The notes under the pieces were generated by a model. It ran no database searches, was not told where the DNA came from, and saw only the letters and a list, made by a program, of their open reading frames with translations. From Mucilaginibacter psychrotolerans (lineage in GTDB: Bacteria > Bacteroidota > Bacteroidia > Sphingobacteriales > Sphingobacteriaceae): a stretch of DNA of 64,000 bases. Made by a program: the position numbers and the translations under genes. This document shows, piece after piece, positions 43,913 through 53,135 of this stretch; position 1 is the first letter of the stretch, and the number at the start of each line of letters is the position of its first letter. The stretch spans positions 1 to 64,000 of the forward strand of contig NZ_SOZE01000003.1 of the NCBI RefSeq assembly GCF_004519315.1, written 5' to 3'.

Positions 43913-44485
43913 ATGCCAGTAGTGGAAACATCCAAATTTGTTTTCGGCAACAAGGCGGAACAGCTTTATCCGCTAACCATGGAGATACTGGGCCACATCG
44001 AAAATGAGGTAGCCATAGACGAGGAAACTGCGCAAAAGGCCAGGATGGTGCTGATAGAACTGCTGACCAATGCCATTAAACACGGCGGTGCAGCCGAGTG
44101 CACATTAGAAGTAATTGCCGCAGAAGACAAAGTTATCATCAAAAAAAGCGATATTGGGGAAGCATTGGTTATAAGAAGTGAGGGCGCACTTTATCAATGG
44201 CCTTTGCCGGGTGTACATCAGGGCGGGCGCAGTATCACCATTTATGGCGATGGTATTTGCAACCTGAAAGGCAGCCTGGCAAACAGCCGCCGCGTTAGGT
44301 TTTTTATAGAAGAAAACATAAAACCGAATGCCGGGGAGATACGCAACCTGCCCGAGCATTTTGGCCTGATGATCATAACCCGGGCATGCCAGGCATTTGA
44401 ATATGAATTTGATATAGCAACCTGCACTAATAATTTTACGGCCACGCTTGCGGTTGGTCTGCAAACAAAAAAACACACTGTTTAA
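43913..44485 (+). CDS. HATPase-type serine kinase/anti-sigma-like protein (RsbW-like), degenerate
   Basis: The 190-residue protein starts at ATG 43913-43915; a longer frame overlaps the STAS gene. The N-box IELLTNAIKHGG (near 46) is clear, but the G1 region reads KKSDIGEAL rather than DxGxG, and G2 is HFGLMIITRA. It therefore probably binds ATP weakly or not at all, yet its position after PP2C and STAS fits an RsbW-like switch partner. It may act by binding alone. No sigma factor gene is next to it; the target is open. Its stop overlaps the next start by one base. Confidence 0.82.
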   Translation: MPVVETSKFVFGNKAEQLYPLTMEILGHIENEVAIDEETAQKARMVLIELLTNAIKHGGAAECTLEVIAAEDKVIIKKSDIGEALVIRSEGALYQWPLPGVHQGGRSITIYGDGICNLKGSLANSRRVRFFIEENIKPNAGEIRNLPEHFGLMIITRACQAFEYEFDIATCTNNFTATLAVGLQTKKHTV

Positions 44486-45639
44486 TGGGCGATACAGCAC
44501 CTCAGGCATCCAAAAAAGCATATGTCTACTTCGCCAATTTGGATGGGCTGAGGGCTATAGCCGCACTGATGGTGGTGCTATCGCATATACAACTCCATAA
44601 GGGCTTGCAAGGCCTACAAAATACCGATTGGGTGGATTTTAAGAACCTGGGCAAGGTGGGGGTAACGCTTTTCTTTACACTGAGCGGTTTCCTCATCAGC
44701 TATTTATTATTGGAAGAAAGGCGTGGTTTTGGCAACGTATCTTTCAAGCATTTTTATATACGGCGCGTGTTGCGTATATGGCCGCTGTATTTCCTGGTCA
44801 TTATCATCGGGTTTTTCATTTACCCTGCACAGGGTTCGCCAAAGGCCCTTTTGCTGAGTATTTTCCTGTTGCCGAACCTGGCGTTCTGCCTTAAATTACT
44901 GCCTTATATATTCGACCCTATATGGTCTATTGGCGTAGAGGAGCAGTTTTACCTTTTCCATCCCCACATTTTCCGGCGGAAGAAAACGGAGCATATCCTT
45001 TATACCTTGCTGGGGATTTTAGTGGTGCTGGTGGCGATCAATTTGGTAGTGCGGCACTATCGCTTGCACAGCGATTTCATGGGCGAACTGAACCAGTTTC
45101 TTTACTTTACCCGCTTTGATAATATGATGGTTGGTGCCATTGTGGCGGTATTGTACTACAACACCAAACATCAAAGTTTTTCATTTGCCTTGCAGCATTG
45201 GTTCAACCTGCTGTTCAATAGATATTTGCAGATAGCTTTGCTGCTAAGTTTAGCAGTGTTCATCTACTTTTTCCTCAAGCGAGAAATAGGGCAGGGCGAT
45301 TTGTTGATAGCGCTTTTAGCTGCCCTGCTGATGGTAGGCTTATGCGAGCCGGATAGCAGCAAGCTTATCCTCGGCAACAAATACATGGTGTATTTTGGCA
45401 AAATCTCCTACGGTATTTATCTACTACACAAATATCCCTTGTTCCTGATGCTGTATATTGTAAAAAATTACCTGCCAACTGCAAGTCTCTTGTGGCAAAA
45501 CATCGTCATCTATACCGGCACGTTTGTTCTGGTGATTGCGCTCGCATCTATTTCTTACTACGGTTTCGAGCGGTACTTTTTGCGGATAAAGTCGCGCTTT
45601 CAAAAAGTGACGCAAAGCAAACCGGCCATTCAAAACTGA
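44485..45639 (+). CDS. Acyltransferase 3 family membrane protein (OafA/YrhL-like)
   Basis: The 384-residue protein has about ten membrane helices, the family start FANLDGLRAIAALMVVLSHI with the catalytic histidine, FFTLSGFLISYLL, FYIRRVLRIWPLY and WSIGVEEQFYLF. It would transfer an acyl group, often acetyl, to an outward-facing glycan. After VEEQFYLF it reads HPHIFRRKKTEH where most members have WP and a membrane helix. The start (TAATG overlap) ties its translation to the partner-switching genes. That placement hints that the module may affect envelope modification. Confidence 0.88.
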   Translation: MGDTAPQASKKAYVYFANLDGLRAIAALMVVLSHIQLHKGLQGLQNTDWVDFKNLGKVGVTLFFTLSGFLISYLLLEERRGFGNVSFKHFYIRRVLRIWPLYFLVIIIGFFIYPAQGSPKALLLSIFLLPNLAFCLKLLPYIFDPIWSIGVEEQFYLFHPHIFRRKKTEHILYTLLGILVVLVAINLVVRHYRLHSDFMGELNQFLYFTRFDNMMVGAIVAVLYYNTKHQSFSFALQHWFNLLFNRYLQIALLLSLAVFIYFFLKREIGQGDLLIALLAALLMVGLCEPDSSKLILGNKYMVYFGKISYGIYLLHKYPLFLMLYIVKNYLPTASLLWQNIVIYTGTFVLVIALASISYYGFERYFLRIKSRFQKVTQSKPAIQN

Positions 45640-45704
45640 GCGATCATAAATTCTTCGGCATCTTTCCGGTAAATTTCCTGCTTTTTCATACTTTTAAATT
45701 ACGA

Positions 45705-46181
45705 ATGCAAAAACGTATGTCAATAAGCTTCTGGGCCAGAAATCGTTCCGTTATCCTCCACGGCGTGTCGCTTGCGGCCTTGCTGCTGTTAATGAAATGG
45801 CTGGAGTGGCAGTTTATTATCCTCGATCACGCCTTTGAAATTTACGCCGGTATCGTGGCTTTTATTTTTACCGGCCTGGGTATTTGGCTGGCCCTCAAAC
45901 TGAGCAAACCTAAAGTGATCACGATAGAAAAACAGGTTATCATCAATACCAGAGAATTCGTGTTCGATGAAAATGCCTTAGCCAAAACAGGCATGAGCCG
46001 CCGCGAGCTGGAGGTACTTGAACTGATGGCCGAAGGCCTAAGCAACCAGCAGATTGCCGAAAAGCTTTTTGTATCGCTCAATACCATCAAAACGCATTCA
46101 TCTAAAGTATTTGAGAAACTGGAAGTGGAAAGGCGCACGCAAGCCATAGAAAAAGCCAAACGGCTTAGCCTGATACACTAA
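45705..46181 (+). CDS. Membrane-bound LuxR-type regulator
   Basis: The start at ATG 45705-45707 (an ATG at 45717 is also possible) gives 158 residues: two membrane helices (VILHGVSLAALLLLMKW and EIYAGIVAFIFTGLGIWLAL, in parts), a linker, and a LuxR helix-turn-helix (SRRELEVLELMAEGLSNQQI, FVSLNTIKTH). No receiver or ligand domain is present, so any signal must come through the membrane part. It lies upstream of DUF4199 and VOC genes, a set I recall from related genomes. Confidence 0.87.
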   Translation: MQKRMSISFWARNRSVILHGVSLAALLLLMKWLEWQFIILDHAFEIYAGIVAFIFTGLGIWLALKLSKPKVITIEKQVIINTREFVFDENALAKTGMSRRELEVLELMAEGLSNQQIAEKLFVSLNTIKTHSSKVFEKLEVERRTQAIEKAKRLSLIH

Positions 46182-46299
46182 AATTGGGATAGTACTTTGG
46201 TATGAAAACAGGCACCTTTGCCAAAATCACCCTAAAGTATGAGGGGAAAGACAAGCCGAACATACACCTTTGAACCATAAACTTTAAAACATAAAACAC

Positions 46300-46839
46300 A
46301 TGAAAAAGAACGTATGGGTATTTGGATTGATAAGCGGCTTGTTGATATCCGTTTTTATGACAGGCAGTATGGCTTACTGTTACCAGCCGGGGCACTCGGG
46401 CGGCAGCATGGTAGTGGGCTATTCGGCCATGCTGTTGGCTTTCTCGCTGATATTTGTAGCCGTAAAGAACCAGCGGGATAAGTACGATGGCGGCGTTATC
46501 AGCTTTGGTAAAGCATTCAAAATTGGTCTGCTCATCAGCCTCATCTGCTCTACCATGTATGTAATTGCATGGGCAGTAGAATACCATTTTTACATGCCCG
46601 ATTTTATGGACAGGTTTACCGCTAAAGAAATACAAGCACTACGTGCCAGCCACGCCAGTGCTGCCGTAATTGCCGAAAAAACCGAATATTATAAGGACAT
46701 TGCTGTATCCTACAATAACCCGTTCATATTTGCGGGGTACACTTACATGGAGATTTTCCCTGTGGGGCTTATCGTTTCGGCCATTACCGCATTGATTTTG
46801 AAAAGGAAAACAAACACAGATACTTTGGCATCAGCATAA
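46300..46839 (+). CDS. DUF4199 membrane protein
   Basis: The 179-residue protein has four predicted membrane helices, with KAFKIGLLISLICSTMYVIAW (as one region) and the C-terminal IFPVGLIVSAITALILKRK, matching DUF4199 in length and in its helix order. Function is unknown; it may set or sense membrane state together with the LuxR-type protein. The VOC gene follows after 9 nt. Confidence 0.82.
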   Translation: MKKNVWVFGLISGLLISVFMTGSMAYCYQPGHSGGSMVVGYSAMLLAFSLIFVAVKNQRDKYDGGVISFGKAFKIGLLISLICSTMYVIAWAVEYHFYMPDFMDRFTAKEIQALRASHASAAVIAEKTEYYKDIAVSYNNPFIFAGYTYMEIFPVGLIVSAITALILKRKTNTDTLASA

Positions 46840-46848
46840 TTATACTTT

Positions 46849-47238
46849 ATGAAAATTACCTTAACCAGTATTTTAGTAGACGACCAGGAGAAGGCCCTGC
46901 AATTCTACACCGAAAAATTAGGCTTCATCAAAAAGCAAGACATCCCGATGGGGAAATTCCGGTGGTTGTCTGTTGTATCGCCCGAGGCACCCGAAGGCGT
47001 GGAGCTGGTTTTAGAGCCCGACGAAAACCCGGCTTCCAAAACTTTTAAAGCCGCGCTCTTGGCGCAGGGGATACCTTATACCATGTTTAATGTTAGCGAT
47101 ATGAAAAGCGAGTACGAGCGCTTAAAGTCGCTGGGCGTTGAGTTTAAAACGCATCCCGATTTTGATGCACCTTTCATTATCGCTTCGTTTTACGACACCT
47201 GCGGTAATTTGATACAGATATATCAGATGCCGGGGTAG
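46849..47238 (+). CDS. VOC/glyoxalase-superfamily protein
   Basis: The 129-residue protein has the paired beta-alpha-beta-beta-beta units of the VOC fold, with LVDDQEKALQFYTEKLGF, LVLEPDEN (a metal-ligand glutamate) and a C-terminal FYDTCGNLIQIYQ with the second. A single metal site could form in the dimer. It may be a glyoxalase, dioxygenase or resistance protein; the family is too broad to tell. It ends the LuxR-DUF4199-VOC group. Confidence 0.88.
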   Translation: MKITLTSILVDDQEKALQFYTEKLGFIKKQDIPMGKFRWLSVVSPEAPEGVELVLEPDENPASKTFKAALLAQGIPYTMFNVSDMKSEYERLKSLGVEFKTHPDFDAPFIIASFYDTCGNLIQIYQMPG

Positions 47239-47246
47239 GGTTTTCT

Positions 47247-47351
47247 ATTTAACCGCAAGCACTCAAAGTATCTGTGTATTAGTAAATACAAAGGCCGCAA
47301 AGTTATATCTCTGCGGCCTATGTGCCTTCACTGCTAATGCTGTGGTTAAAT
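47247..47351. repeat. Dispersed palindrome of TTTAACCGCA/GGCCGCA words
   Basis: ATTTAACCGCA (47247-47257) and TGTGGTTAAAT (47341-47351) are inverted with one mismatch. Inside, GGCCGCA (47293-47299) pairs perfectly with TGCGGCC (47312-47318). It fills the gap between the convergent VOC and rseP genes. Confidence 0.75.
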
Positions 47352-47368
47352 TAACAATGAGCAAATGT

Positions 47369-48703
47369 CTATTTATGCTTGGTAAATATCCTGAAGATAT
47401 CGTTGCCGAAGGCGAATACCATTAAAGATATCAGCAATACGAACCCAACGATCTGCGCACGTTCTAAAAATTTATCGCTTAGTGGTTTACCTTTTATCAT
47501 CTCTATGAGTAGAAACACCGTATGCCCACCATCCAAACCCGGTATAGGCAACAGGTTGGTTAGCGCCAATACCATCGAGAGGAAGCCTACTAGTGTCCAG
47601 AAGCGGATCCAATCAATAGTGCTGCCAAACATCTGCGCTATGCGTATTGGGCTCGATACTGCTTTAGTGGCTTTAACCTGTCCCGAGAATATTTTCTTGA
47701 TTCCCTTTGCATTACTTGCGAACATATCCCATGCCTTTGCGGCGCCAATTGGCAATGAGGCAAAAAAACTATATTTGGTAGTAACCAGGTTACCCAATAC
47801 TTCCTTTTTGGGGCGGTAAAAACCAATCCGCCCGGTACTGTCAACTTTGGCGGTTAAGGCAACGGTGGTGTCGCTCCTCTTTACCGAAAGCTGTACCTGC
47901 TTATTTTTGTTCGCTTGCAATAATGCCTGGAACTCATCAAAGAACTGTACGTTTTTGCCGTTTACAGCTACAATGCTATCGCCCTTTTGTAATCCCGCCT
48001 TTTTCGAATCGCCAAAAACAGAATCTACGCTGAACTTGCTACGTGGCGCACGGCTGATGAAATCTTCAATACCATCGTCAGATAAATCGTTCAGAATTGT
48101 GGAAGGCACTTTGATATCGAGATGCTCGCTGCCACGTTCAACGTTCAATACAGTATTATCCAGCAACACTTTAGAGTTGCTTAAGTCGTCGAAACGCTCT
48201 ACCGTTTTGCCGTTTATGGTCGGGATTTTATCACCCGCCCGCAAACCTATTTTCTGGCCAATAACGCCCGGCACTATACCATATCTGGCATTGGCATTGG
48301 GTGTATAGGTCTCGCCATATTTTACCACCAACATCCAGAAAATAAATATACCCACGAAAATGTTTACGATAATACCGCCAAGCATTACGATGAGGCGTTG
48401 CCAGGCCGGTTTTGAGCGGAACTCGTGAGGCTGCGGCGGACCAGCCAATTGGTCGGTATCCATCGATTCATCAATCATCCCCGCTATTTTTACGTAACCG
48501 CCAAGTGGCAGCCAACCTATACCGTATTCAACGCCCTTATAGTTAAATTTAAACAGGCTAAAATTCCATGCATCAAAGAACAGGTAAAACTTCTCAACTC
48601 TTATCCCGAAAGCGCGGGCCGCTATAAAATGCCCAAATTCGTGCAGTATCACTAAAATCGAAAGACCAAGTATTAATTGGCCCACCATAATCAATATATC
48701 CAT
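47369..48703 (-). CDS. rseP: Site-2 intramembrane metalloprotease RseP
   Basis: The 444-residue M50 protease has the zinc motif HEFGH at residues 21-25 in the first membrane helix, a PDZ region from about 130 to 300 (a first copy with GLRAGDKIPTINGK and a second with GLQKGDSIVAVNGK), and the third ligand in LLPIPGLDGGH near 395. It cuts membrane-bound anti-sigma factors and signal peptide remnants. It follows dxr by 6 nt, an arrangement found in many bacteria. Confidence 0.95.
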   Translation of the reverse strand: MDILIMVGQLILGLSILVILHEFGHFIAARAFGIRVEKFYLFFDAWNFSLFKFNYKGVEYGIGWLPLGGYVKIAGMIDESMDTDQLAGPPQPHEFRSKPAWQRLIVMLGGIIVNIFVGIFIFWMLVVKYGETYTPNANARYGIVPGVIGQKIGLRAGDKIPTINGKTVERFDDLSNSKVLLDNTVLNVERGSEHLDIKVPSTILNDLSDDGIEDFISRAPRSKFSVDSVFGDSKKAGLQKGDSIVAVNGKNVQFFDEFQALLQANKNKQVQLSVKRSDTTVALTAKVDSTGRIGFYRPKKEVLGNLVTTKYSFFASLPIGAAKAWDMFASNAKGIKKIFSGQVKATKAVSSPIRIAQMFGSTIDWIRFWTLVGFLSMVLALTNLLPIPGLDGGHTVFLLIEMIKGKPLSDKFLERAQIVGFVLLISLMVFAFGNDIFRIFTKHK

Positions 48704-48709
48704 TCGTTG

Positions 48710-49906
48710 TTATTTCTCGTTAAAATCGTATGCCTTTAACGGCATTTGCATGATTAAATTTTGCGCAAATATGCGTGTTTCTTTATCGGTATTCAAATAG
48801 TCGGCAAGTGTGGGTTGTGCTACATACGCTATCCTGGCCATGCAGGTTTCTATGATATCGCTCATGGCCAAAAATCCGACTTCGTTTTTTAGGAAAGCCG
48901 CTACCGCTACCTCATTGGCCGCATTCACAATGCAGGGCATGTTCCCCTTGCGGTTCAGCGCCTCGTAGGCCATCTTCAGGTTACGAAAGGTGTCCATATC
49001 CGCTTTCTCAAACGTAAGATTGGGGTAGTTCACAAAGTCGAACCGCTTGAAATTGTTTTTGACGCGGTTTGGGTAGGAGAGGGCGTACTGTATGGGTAGT
49101 TTCATATCGGGCAGGCCCATCTGCGCTTTTATGGAGCCATCTTCGAATTGCACCAGCGAGTGGACGATAGATTGCGGGTGTACGATAACGTCAATCTGCT
49201 CCGCCTCTAAGCCAAACAACCATTTGGCTTCTATAACTTCTAGCCCTTTGTTCATTAAAGATGCCGAATCGATGGTGATTTTGGCGCCCATTACCCAATT
49301 GGGGTGTTTAAGGGCATGTTCACGGGTAACCCCCGCCAAAAACTCGGTTGTTTTACCACGGAAGGGCCCCCCGGATGCGGTAAGGATAATCTTCTCTATC
49401 GGGTTGTTCTCTTCACCCACCAGGCATTGGAATATAGCCGAGTGTTCGCTATCAACCGGTAATATCTTTACATTATGTTCTTTCGCCAGTTCGGTAATGA
49501 GTTCGCCGGCTACTACCAGCGTTTCTTTGTTGGCCAGGGCGATATCTTTGCCGGCCTTTATGGCATTGATTGTAGGCTCCAGCCCGGCAAAACCAACCAT
49601 AGCCGTAAGTACGATATCGATATCCTGATGGGTAACCATATCTTTTATGGCCTCGTATCCGCCCAAAACCTTAATAGGCAAATGAGACAGCGCGGCCTTT
49701 ACCTCCGCGTATTTCTCTTCGTTGCAAATGATGACGTATTCCGGTACGAACGCTATGGCTTGCTGTATCAGCAAATAGGAATTGGTAAATCCTGTTATCA
49801 TAAAAGCACGGAAAAGACCGGGGTTATCTTTAATAACGTCCAGCGTTTGCGTGCCTATGCTACCGGTAGAGCCAAGTATGGCAATGTTTTTAATTGGAGT
49901 ACTCAA
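48710..49906 (-). CDS. dxr: 1-deoxy-D-xylulose 5-phosphate reductoisomerase
   Basis: The 398-residue enzyme has the NADPH-binding ILGSTGSIGTQTLDVI, the ALANKETLVVAG block, LPVDSEHSAIFQ with metal acids and TASGGPFRG. It makes 2-C-methyl-D-erythritol 4-phosphate, the committed step of non-mevalonate isoprenoid synthesis. The start is TTG (49904-49906), giving MSTPIKNIAILG; no ATG precedes it within the gap. rseP follows directly. Confidence 0.95.
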   Translation of the reverse strand: MSTPIKNIAILGSTGSIGTQTLDVIKDNPGLFRAFMITGFTNSYLLIQQAIAFVPEYVIICNEEKYAEVKAALSHLPIKVLGGYEAIKDMVTHQDIDIVLTAMVGFAGLEPTINAIKAGKDIALANKETLVVAGELITELAKEHNVKILPVDSEHSAIFQCLVGEENNPIEKIILTASGGPFRGKTTEFLAGVTREHALKHPNWVMGAKITIDSASLMNKGLEVIEAKWLFGLEAEQIDVIVHPQSIVHSLVQFEDGSIKAQMGLPDMKLPIQYALSYPNRVKNNFKRFDFVNYPNLTFEKADMDTFRNLKMAYEALNRKGNMPCIVNAANEVAVAAFLKNEVGFLAMSDIIETCMARIAYVAQPTLADYLNTDKETRIFAQNLIMQMPLKAYDFNEK

Positions 49907-49945
49907 TAATTGTTATTTAGCTACCCGTTGTAATGACGGGTGGTT

Positions 49946-51448
49946 TTATTCCTTTATATATGAAACTAACTCATCCGCTATCTTCCTGTCGTTTGATAGC
50001 CTTGGTACCTTGTTTTGCCCGCCAAGCTTTCCCTGGCTGCGCATGTAGTTTATAAAGGTATCTTTTTTTAGCTTATTGACGATCAATGGCTGCAAAATGT
50101 TACCCTCAATAAGGTCGAAATAGTAAATATTTTTCTTCTGCAGGGCGGCGTCAACTTTCAAAGCAAAAGCACTTATATCCTTAGGTTCGTTTCCAAATTC
50201 TATAAACCATTCATGGTAAGGTAGTTCGCCAGCTTTTGGCGTTACCTGGGGTGCAACGGTAAACTCTATCACGTCTACGCCTTCGGCTGCCGCTACGCTC
50301 ATTAGCGCTTGCTCCACCTCTTCGCCTATCACATGTTCGCCAAAGGCGGATATATAATGTTTAATGCGGCCCGTCACCACAATTTTGTACGGGTTCTTCG
50401 ATACGAATTTGATGGTATCGCCCAAACTATAGCCCCAAAGCCCGGCGCTTGTATTCAAGATAAGGGCGTAGTTACGCTCCAGTTCCACATCTTTAAGGTT
50501 GATGCGGGTTGGGTTATCGTTAAAGTACTCGTCGCTAGGGATAAACTCGTAGAAAATACCGGCATCCACCATCAGCAGCAGGCCTTTTTCGCGCTGCAAA
50601 TCCTGGAAAGCGATGAAACCCTCCGATGCCGGGTAAGTTTCGATAGAATCTATTTTATCACCAATCACTTCTTCCATACGGGCGCGATAGGGTTCGTAAT
50701 TTACGCCCCCGTGTACGAATAGCTTAAAATTAGGGAAGATGTCTTTCACCTTTTTGCCGCCTGATGCTACCGAAAGTCGGTCGAAGTACATTTGGCACCA
50801 TGGCGGTATGCCCGATATCAGGCGCATATCCTCGTTCAAAGTTTCTTTTACAATAGCATCAACTTTTTGCTCCCAGTCTTCTATACAATTGGTTTCGTAA
50901 GAGGGCATGCGGTTCTTTTGCAAATATTGCGGTACGTGGTGCGCCACTATGCCCGATAAACGTCCTACGGCGATCCCTTCCTTTTCGCTTAGCACCGGGC
51001 TTCCCTGCAGGAAAATCATTTTGCCATCTACAAAACCGGCTTTGCCTGTCTCGTGGATGTAGCTGAGCAATGCATTGCGTGCTGCCTTGATATGCTGCGG
51101 CATGCTTTCTTTGGAGATGGGGATATATTTTACGCCGGATGTGGTGCCCGAAGTTTTGGCCAGGTAAGCCGGTTTGCCGGGCCACAGCACATCTGCTTCA
51201 CCATGTGTTACGCGTTCTATGTAGGGCCGCAGGTCCTCGTAATCGCGTATGGGAACCTGCTTCTTAAAATCTTCGTAATTATCTATCGCAGAGAACCAAT
51301 GATCTTTACCAAAGGCGGTGTCTTTAGCGGCGTGTATTAAGTCGGTAAAGGTTTTCTGTTGAAGCGCCAGCGCATTTTGACGGATATTGTTCAGCTGCCG
51401 GTTTACAAAAAAGGCATATGCCTTACTCAATACTGCTTTCAGGCACAT
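49946..51448 (-). CDS. GH3-family acyl-adenylate/amide synthetase-like protein
   Basis: The 500-residue protein keeps the ATP motif AKTSGTTSG near residue 106, VHGGVNYEPY near 240, YPASEGFIAFQ near 262 and the C-terminal GEHVIGEEVEQAL block, as in plant GH3 amido synthetases and their bacterial relatives. These adenylate a carboxylic acid and join it to an amino acid. The bacterial substrate is unknown. It lies in a minus-strand run after a small membrane protein (2-nt gap), suggesting co-transcription with the GT2 genes. Confidence 0.88.
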   Translation of the reverse strand: MCLKAVLSKAYAFFVNRQLNNIRQNALALQQKTFTDLIHAAKDTAFGKDHWFSAIDNYEDFKKQVPIRDYEDLRPYIERVTHGEADVLWPGKPAYLAKTSGTTSGVKYIPISKESMPQHIKAARNALLSYIHETGKAGFVDGKMIFLQGSPVLSEKEGIAVGRLSGIVAHHVPQYLQKNRMPSYETNCIEDWEQKVDAIVKETLNEDMRLISGIPPWCQMYFDRLSVASGGKKVKDIFPNFKLFVHGGVNYEPYRARMEEVIGDKIDSIETYPASEGFIAFQDLQREKGLLLMVDAGIFYEFIPSDEYFNDNPTRINLKDVELERNYALILNTSAGLWGYSLGDTIKFVSKNPYKIVVTGRIKHYISAFGEHVIGEEVEQALMSVAAAEGVDVIEFTVAPQVTPKAGELPYHEWFIEFGNEPKDISAFALKVDAALQKKNIYYFDLIEGNILQPLIVNKLKKDTFINYMRSQGKLGGQNKVPRLSNDRKIADELVSYIKE

Positions 51449-51450
51449 AA

Positions 51451-52152
51451 TTAATTGGTTTCGGCAATATCATCGTCAATATCCTGATGACTATAAACCA
51501 ATTTTCGGTAGGTCATGGCCAGAATAATATTTACGATAGGAATTATCAGAACAAAACCTACGATGGTGAAAGAAGCGATAACGATAAGTGCCTCTACTAC
51601 AACAAACAACATGAAATATTTAATGATATTCCCCTTGATAAGCTTAAAGCTTTGTGATATAGATTCGAAAGGCCCCGATTGGTCGTCCACTATAAAGCAG
51701 GTGCATAAAGGAAAGTAAAAAAGCAGGAAAAACTGCGATACATAACCCACCGCTATACCCAAAACATATTGAAAAAGGCTTTCGTCCATTTTCTCAATCA
51801 TCTTGCTCAGGAAAACGGTAAGCGCACTCATGGTAAGTAGCAAGGTAAGGTAGCTGGCCACCATTTTAACGGTTGGAATTATTTCGCTTATATTTATCTC
51901 ATGGTAGGCATTATCCATTAACTTAAATATCAACTTATTGAATGCCAGAAAATTGTAACTGATGATGATGAGCAATATAAATACCCCGGAAACACCTATC
52001 AAAGAATCATCGCGAAAAACGTAAACCGCAAACCCGAAGATGCCCATCACCAGCAAAGATATTATGGAATAAACAACGATGGTTGCCAGGTTTTTTACCA
52101 GGAAATCCCAAGCGGATTTCAGGGTCTCGGCAACTGAAAATGGATGGTACAT
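51451..52152 (-). CDS. Multi-pass membrane protein of unknown function
   Basis: The 233-residue protein has about six hydrophobic helices and no clear extramembrane domain. The start MYHPFSVAETLKSAWDFLVKN is polar, and a loop reads VDDQSGPFESISQSFKLIKGN. The layout resembles DUF975- or glycerophosphodiesterase-membrane-like proteins, but I cannot assign a family with confidence. It sits between the GH3 gene (2 nt) and a GT2 gene (9 nt), so all three likely share a transcript. Confidence 0.75.
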   Translation of the reverse strand: MYHPFSVAETLKSAWDFLVKNLATIVVYSIISLLVMGIFGFAVYVFRDDSLIGVSGVFILLIIISYNFLAFNKLIFKLMDNAYHEINISEIIPTVKMVASYLTLLLTMSALTVFLSKMIEKMDESLFQYVLGIAVGYVSQFFLLFYFPLCTCFIVDDQSGPFESISQSFKLIKGNIIKYFMLFVVVEALIVIASFTIVGFVLIIPIVNIILAMTYRKLVYSHQDIDDDIAETN

Positions 52153-52161
52153 ACTACGTTC

Positions 52162-53130
52162 TTAAAATCTTTTTAACACAACCCGCTTCCAATAATCCTG
52201 TATAAATCCTAACCCGTAGGCAGTCAGTTGCGTGAAGGCAGCAATAATGCTCAAAAATGCGATTTTTGGTGATTTGTTTTGCCACAAGGCATGAAAAAAT
52301 ATCAACAAAATAATAAGCGCTACTATAACATTACACAAAATAGCTATAAACCAGCCTGATAAATTTGCTATAATCGTGAATAATAAACCCAGCGTAAATA
52401 TCGCCGGGAAGAAGTGCACGGCCTTTAGCTGATCGGGAAAAAACTTGTACACGTTTATCCTTGCACGGCCAAAAAAGTGCAGCTGCTTATAAAATTTCAG
52501 AAAGCTTGTGCGTCTTTTATGATATACGATAGCTTCGGGGATGAGGCCTATTTTATAGCCTAACGAATGGATGCGAATGCTGTATTCGATATCTTCGCCC
52601 AGGCGGGTGATGATAAAACCGCCTGCGCTTTCCCACACCTTACGCGATATGCCCATATTGAAGCTGCGCGGATGAAACTGCCCGATGCCTTTTTTATTGC
52701 CACGAATGCCGCCGGTGGTGAAAGGGGAGGTCATGCTGTAGCTAATGGCTTTTTGAATGGGCGTGAACGAATCGTGCGCACCATCGGGCCCGCCGTAAGC
52801 GTCAAGCCAATTAGTCTCCAGCGAATCGTTGACGATTTGCAGGTAATCTACTGGTATCAAACAGTCCGAATCAAATACGATAAAGTAATCGCCCTTAGCC
52901 CGCTCGAAGCCGTAGTTGCGGGTAAAGCCCTGGCCCTCATTGGGTTTTTCGAAGTATCGAATATCCAACATACCGGCGTATTTCTCTACTATTTCCCCCG
53001 CTTTTTGGGTTGATCCATCCTCAATAACCAGTACCTCAAACGCCTTATAAGTTTGCAGGGTAAGCGTACCGAGCAATTCGTCGATCTCCTGCGGGCGGTT
53101 ATATAAAGGGATGATAATGGAAAAAAACAT
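52162..53130 (-). CDS. Glycosyltransferase family 2 with C-terminal membrane helices
   Basis: The 322-residue enzyme has a GT-A domain with IIIPLYNRPQEIDELL, VIEDGST near 37, VFDSDCLIP (DxD) near 87 and a TRLGEDIEYS block near 178 for the base, followed by three C-terminal membrane helices. It probably adds a sugar to a lipid-linked acceptor on the inner side of the membrane. It starts the transcript that continues through the unknown membrane protein and GH3 gene. A repeat separates it from the next GT2 gene upstream. Confidence 0.88.
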   Translation of the reverse strand: MFFSIIIPLYNRPQEIDELLGTLTLQTYKAFEVLVIEDGSTQKAGEIVEKYAGMLDIRYFEKPNEGQGFTRNYGFERAKGDYFIVFDSDCLIPVDYLQIVNDSLETNWLDAYGGPDGAHDSFTPIQKAISYSMTSPFTTGGIRGNKKGIGQFHPRSFNMGISRKVWESAGGFIITRLGEDIEYSIRIHSLGYKIGLIPEAIVYHKRRTSFLKFYKQLHFFGRARINVYKFFPDQLKAVHFFPAIFTLGLLFTIIANLSGWFIAILCNVIVALIILLIFFHALWQNKSPKIAFLSIIAAFTQLTAYGLGFIQDYWKRVVLKRF

Positions 53131-53135
53131 ATGTT

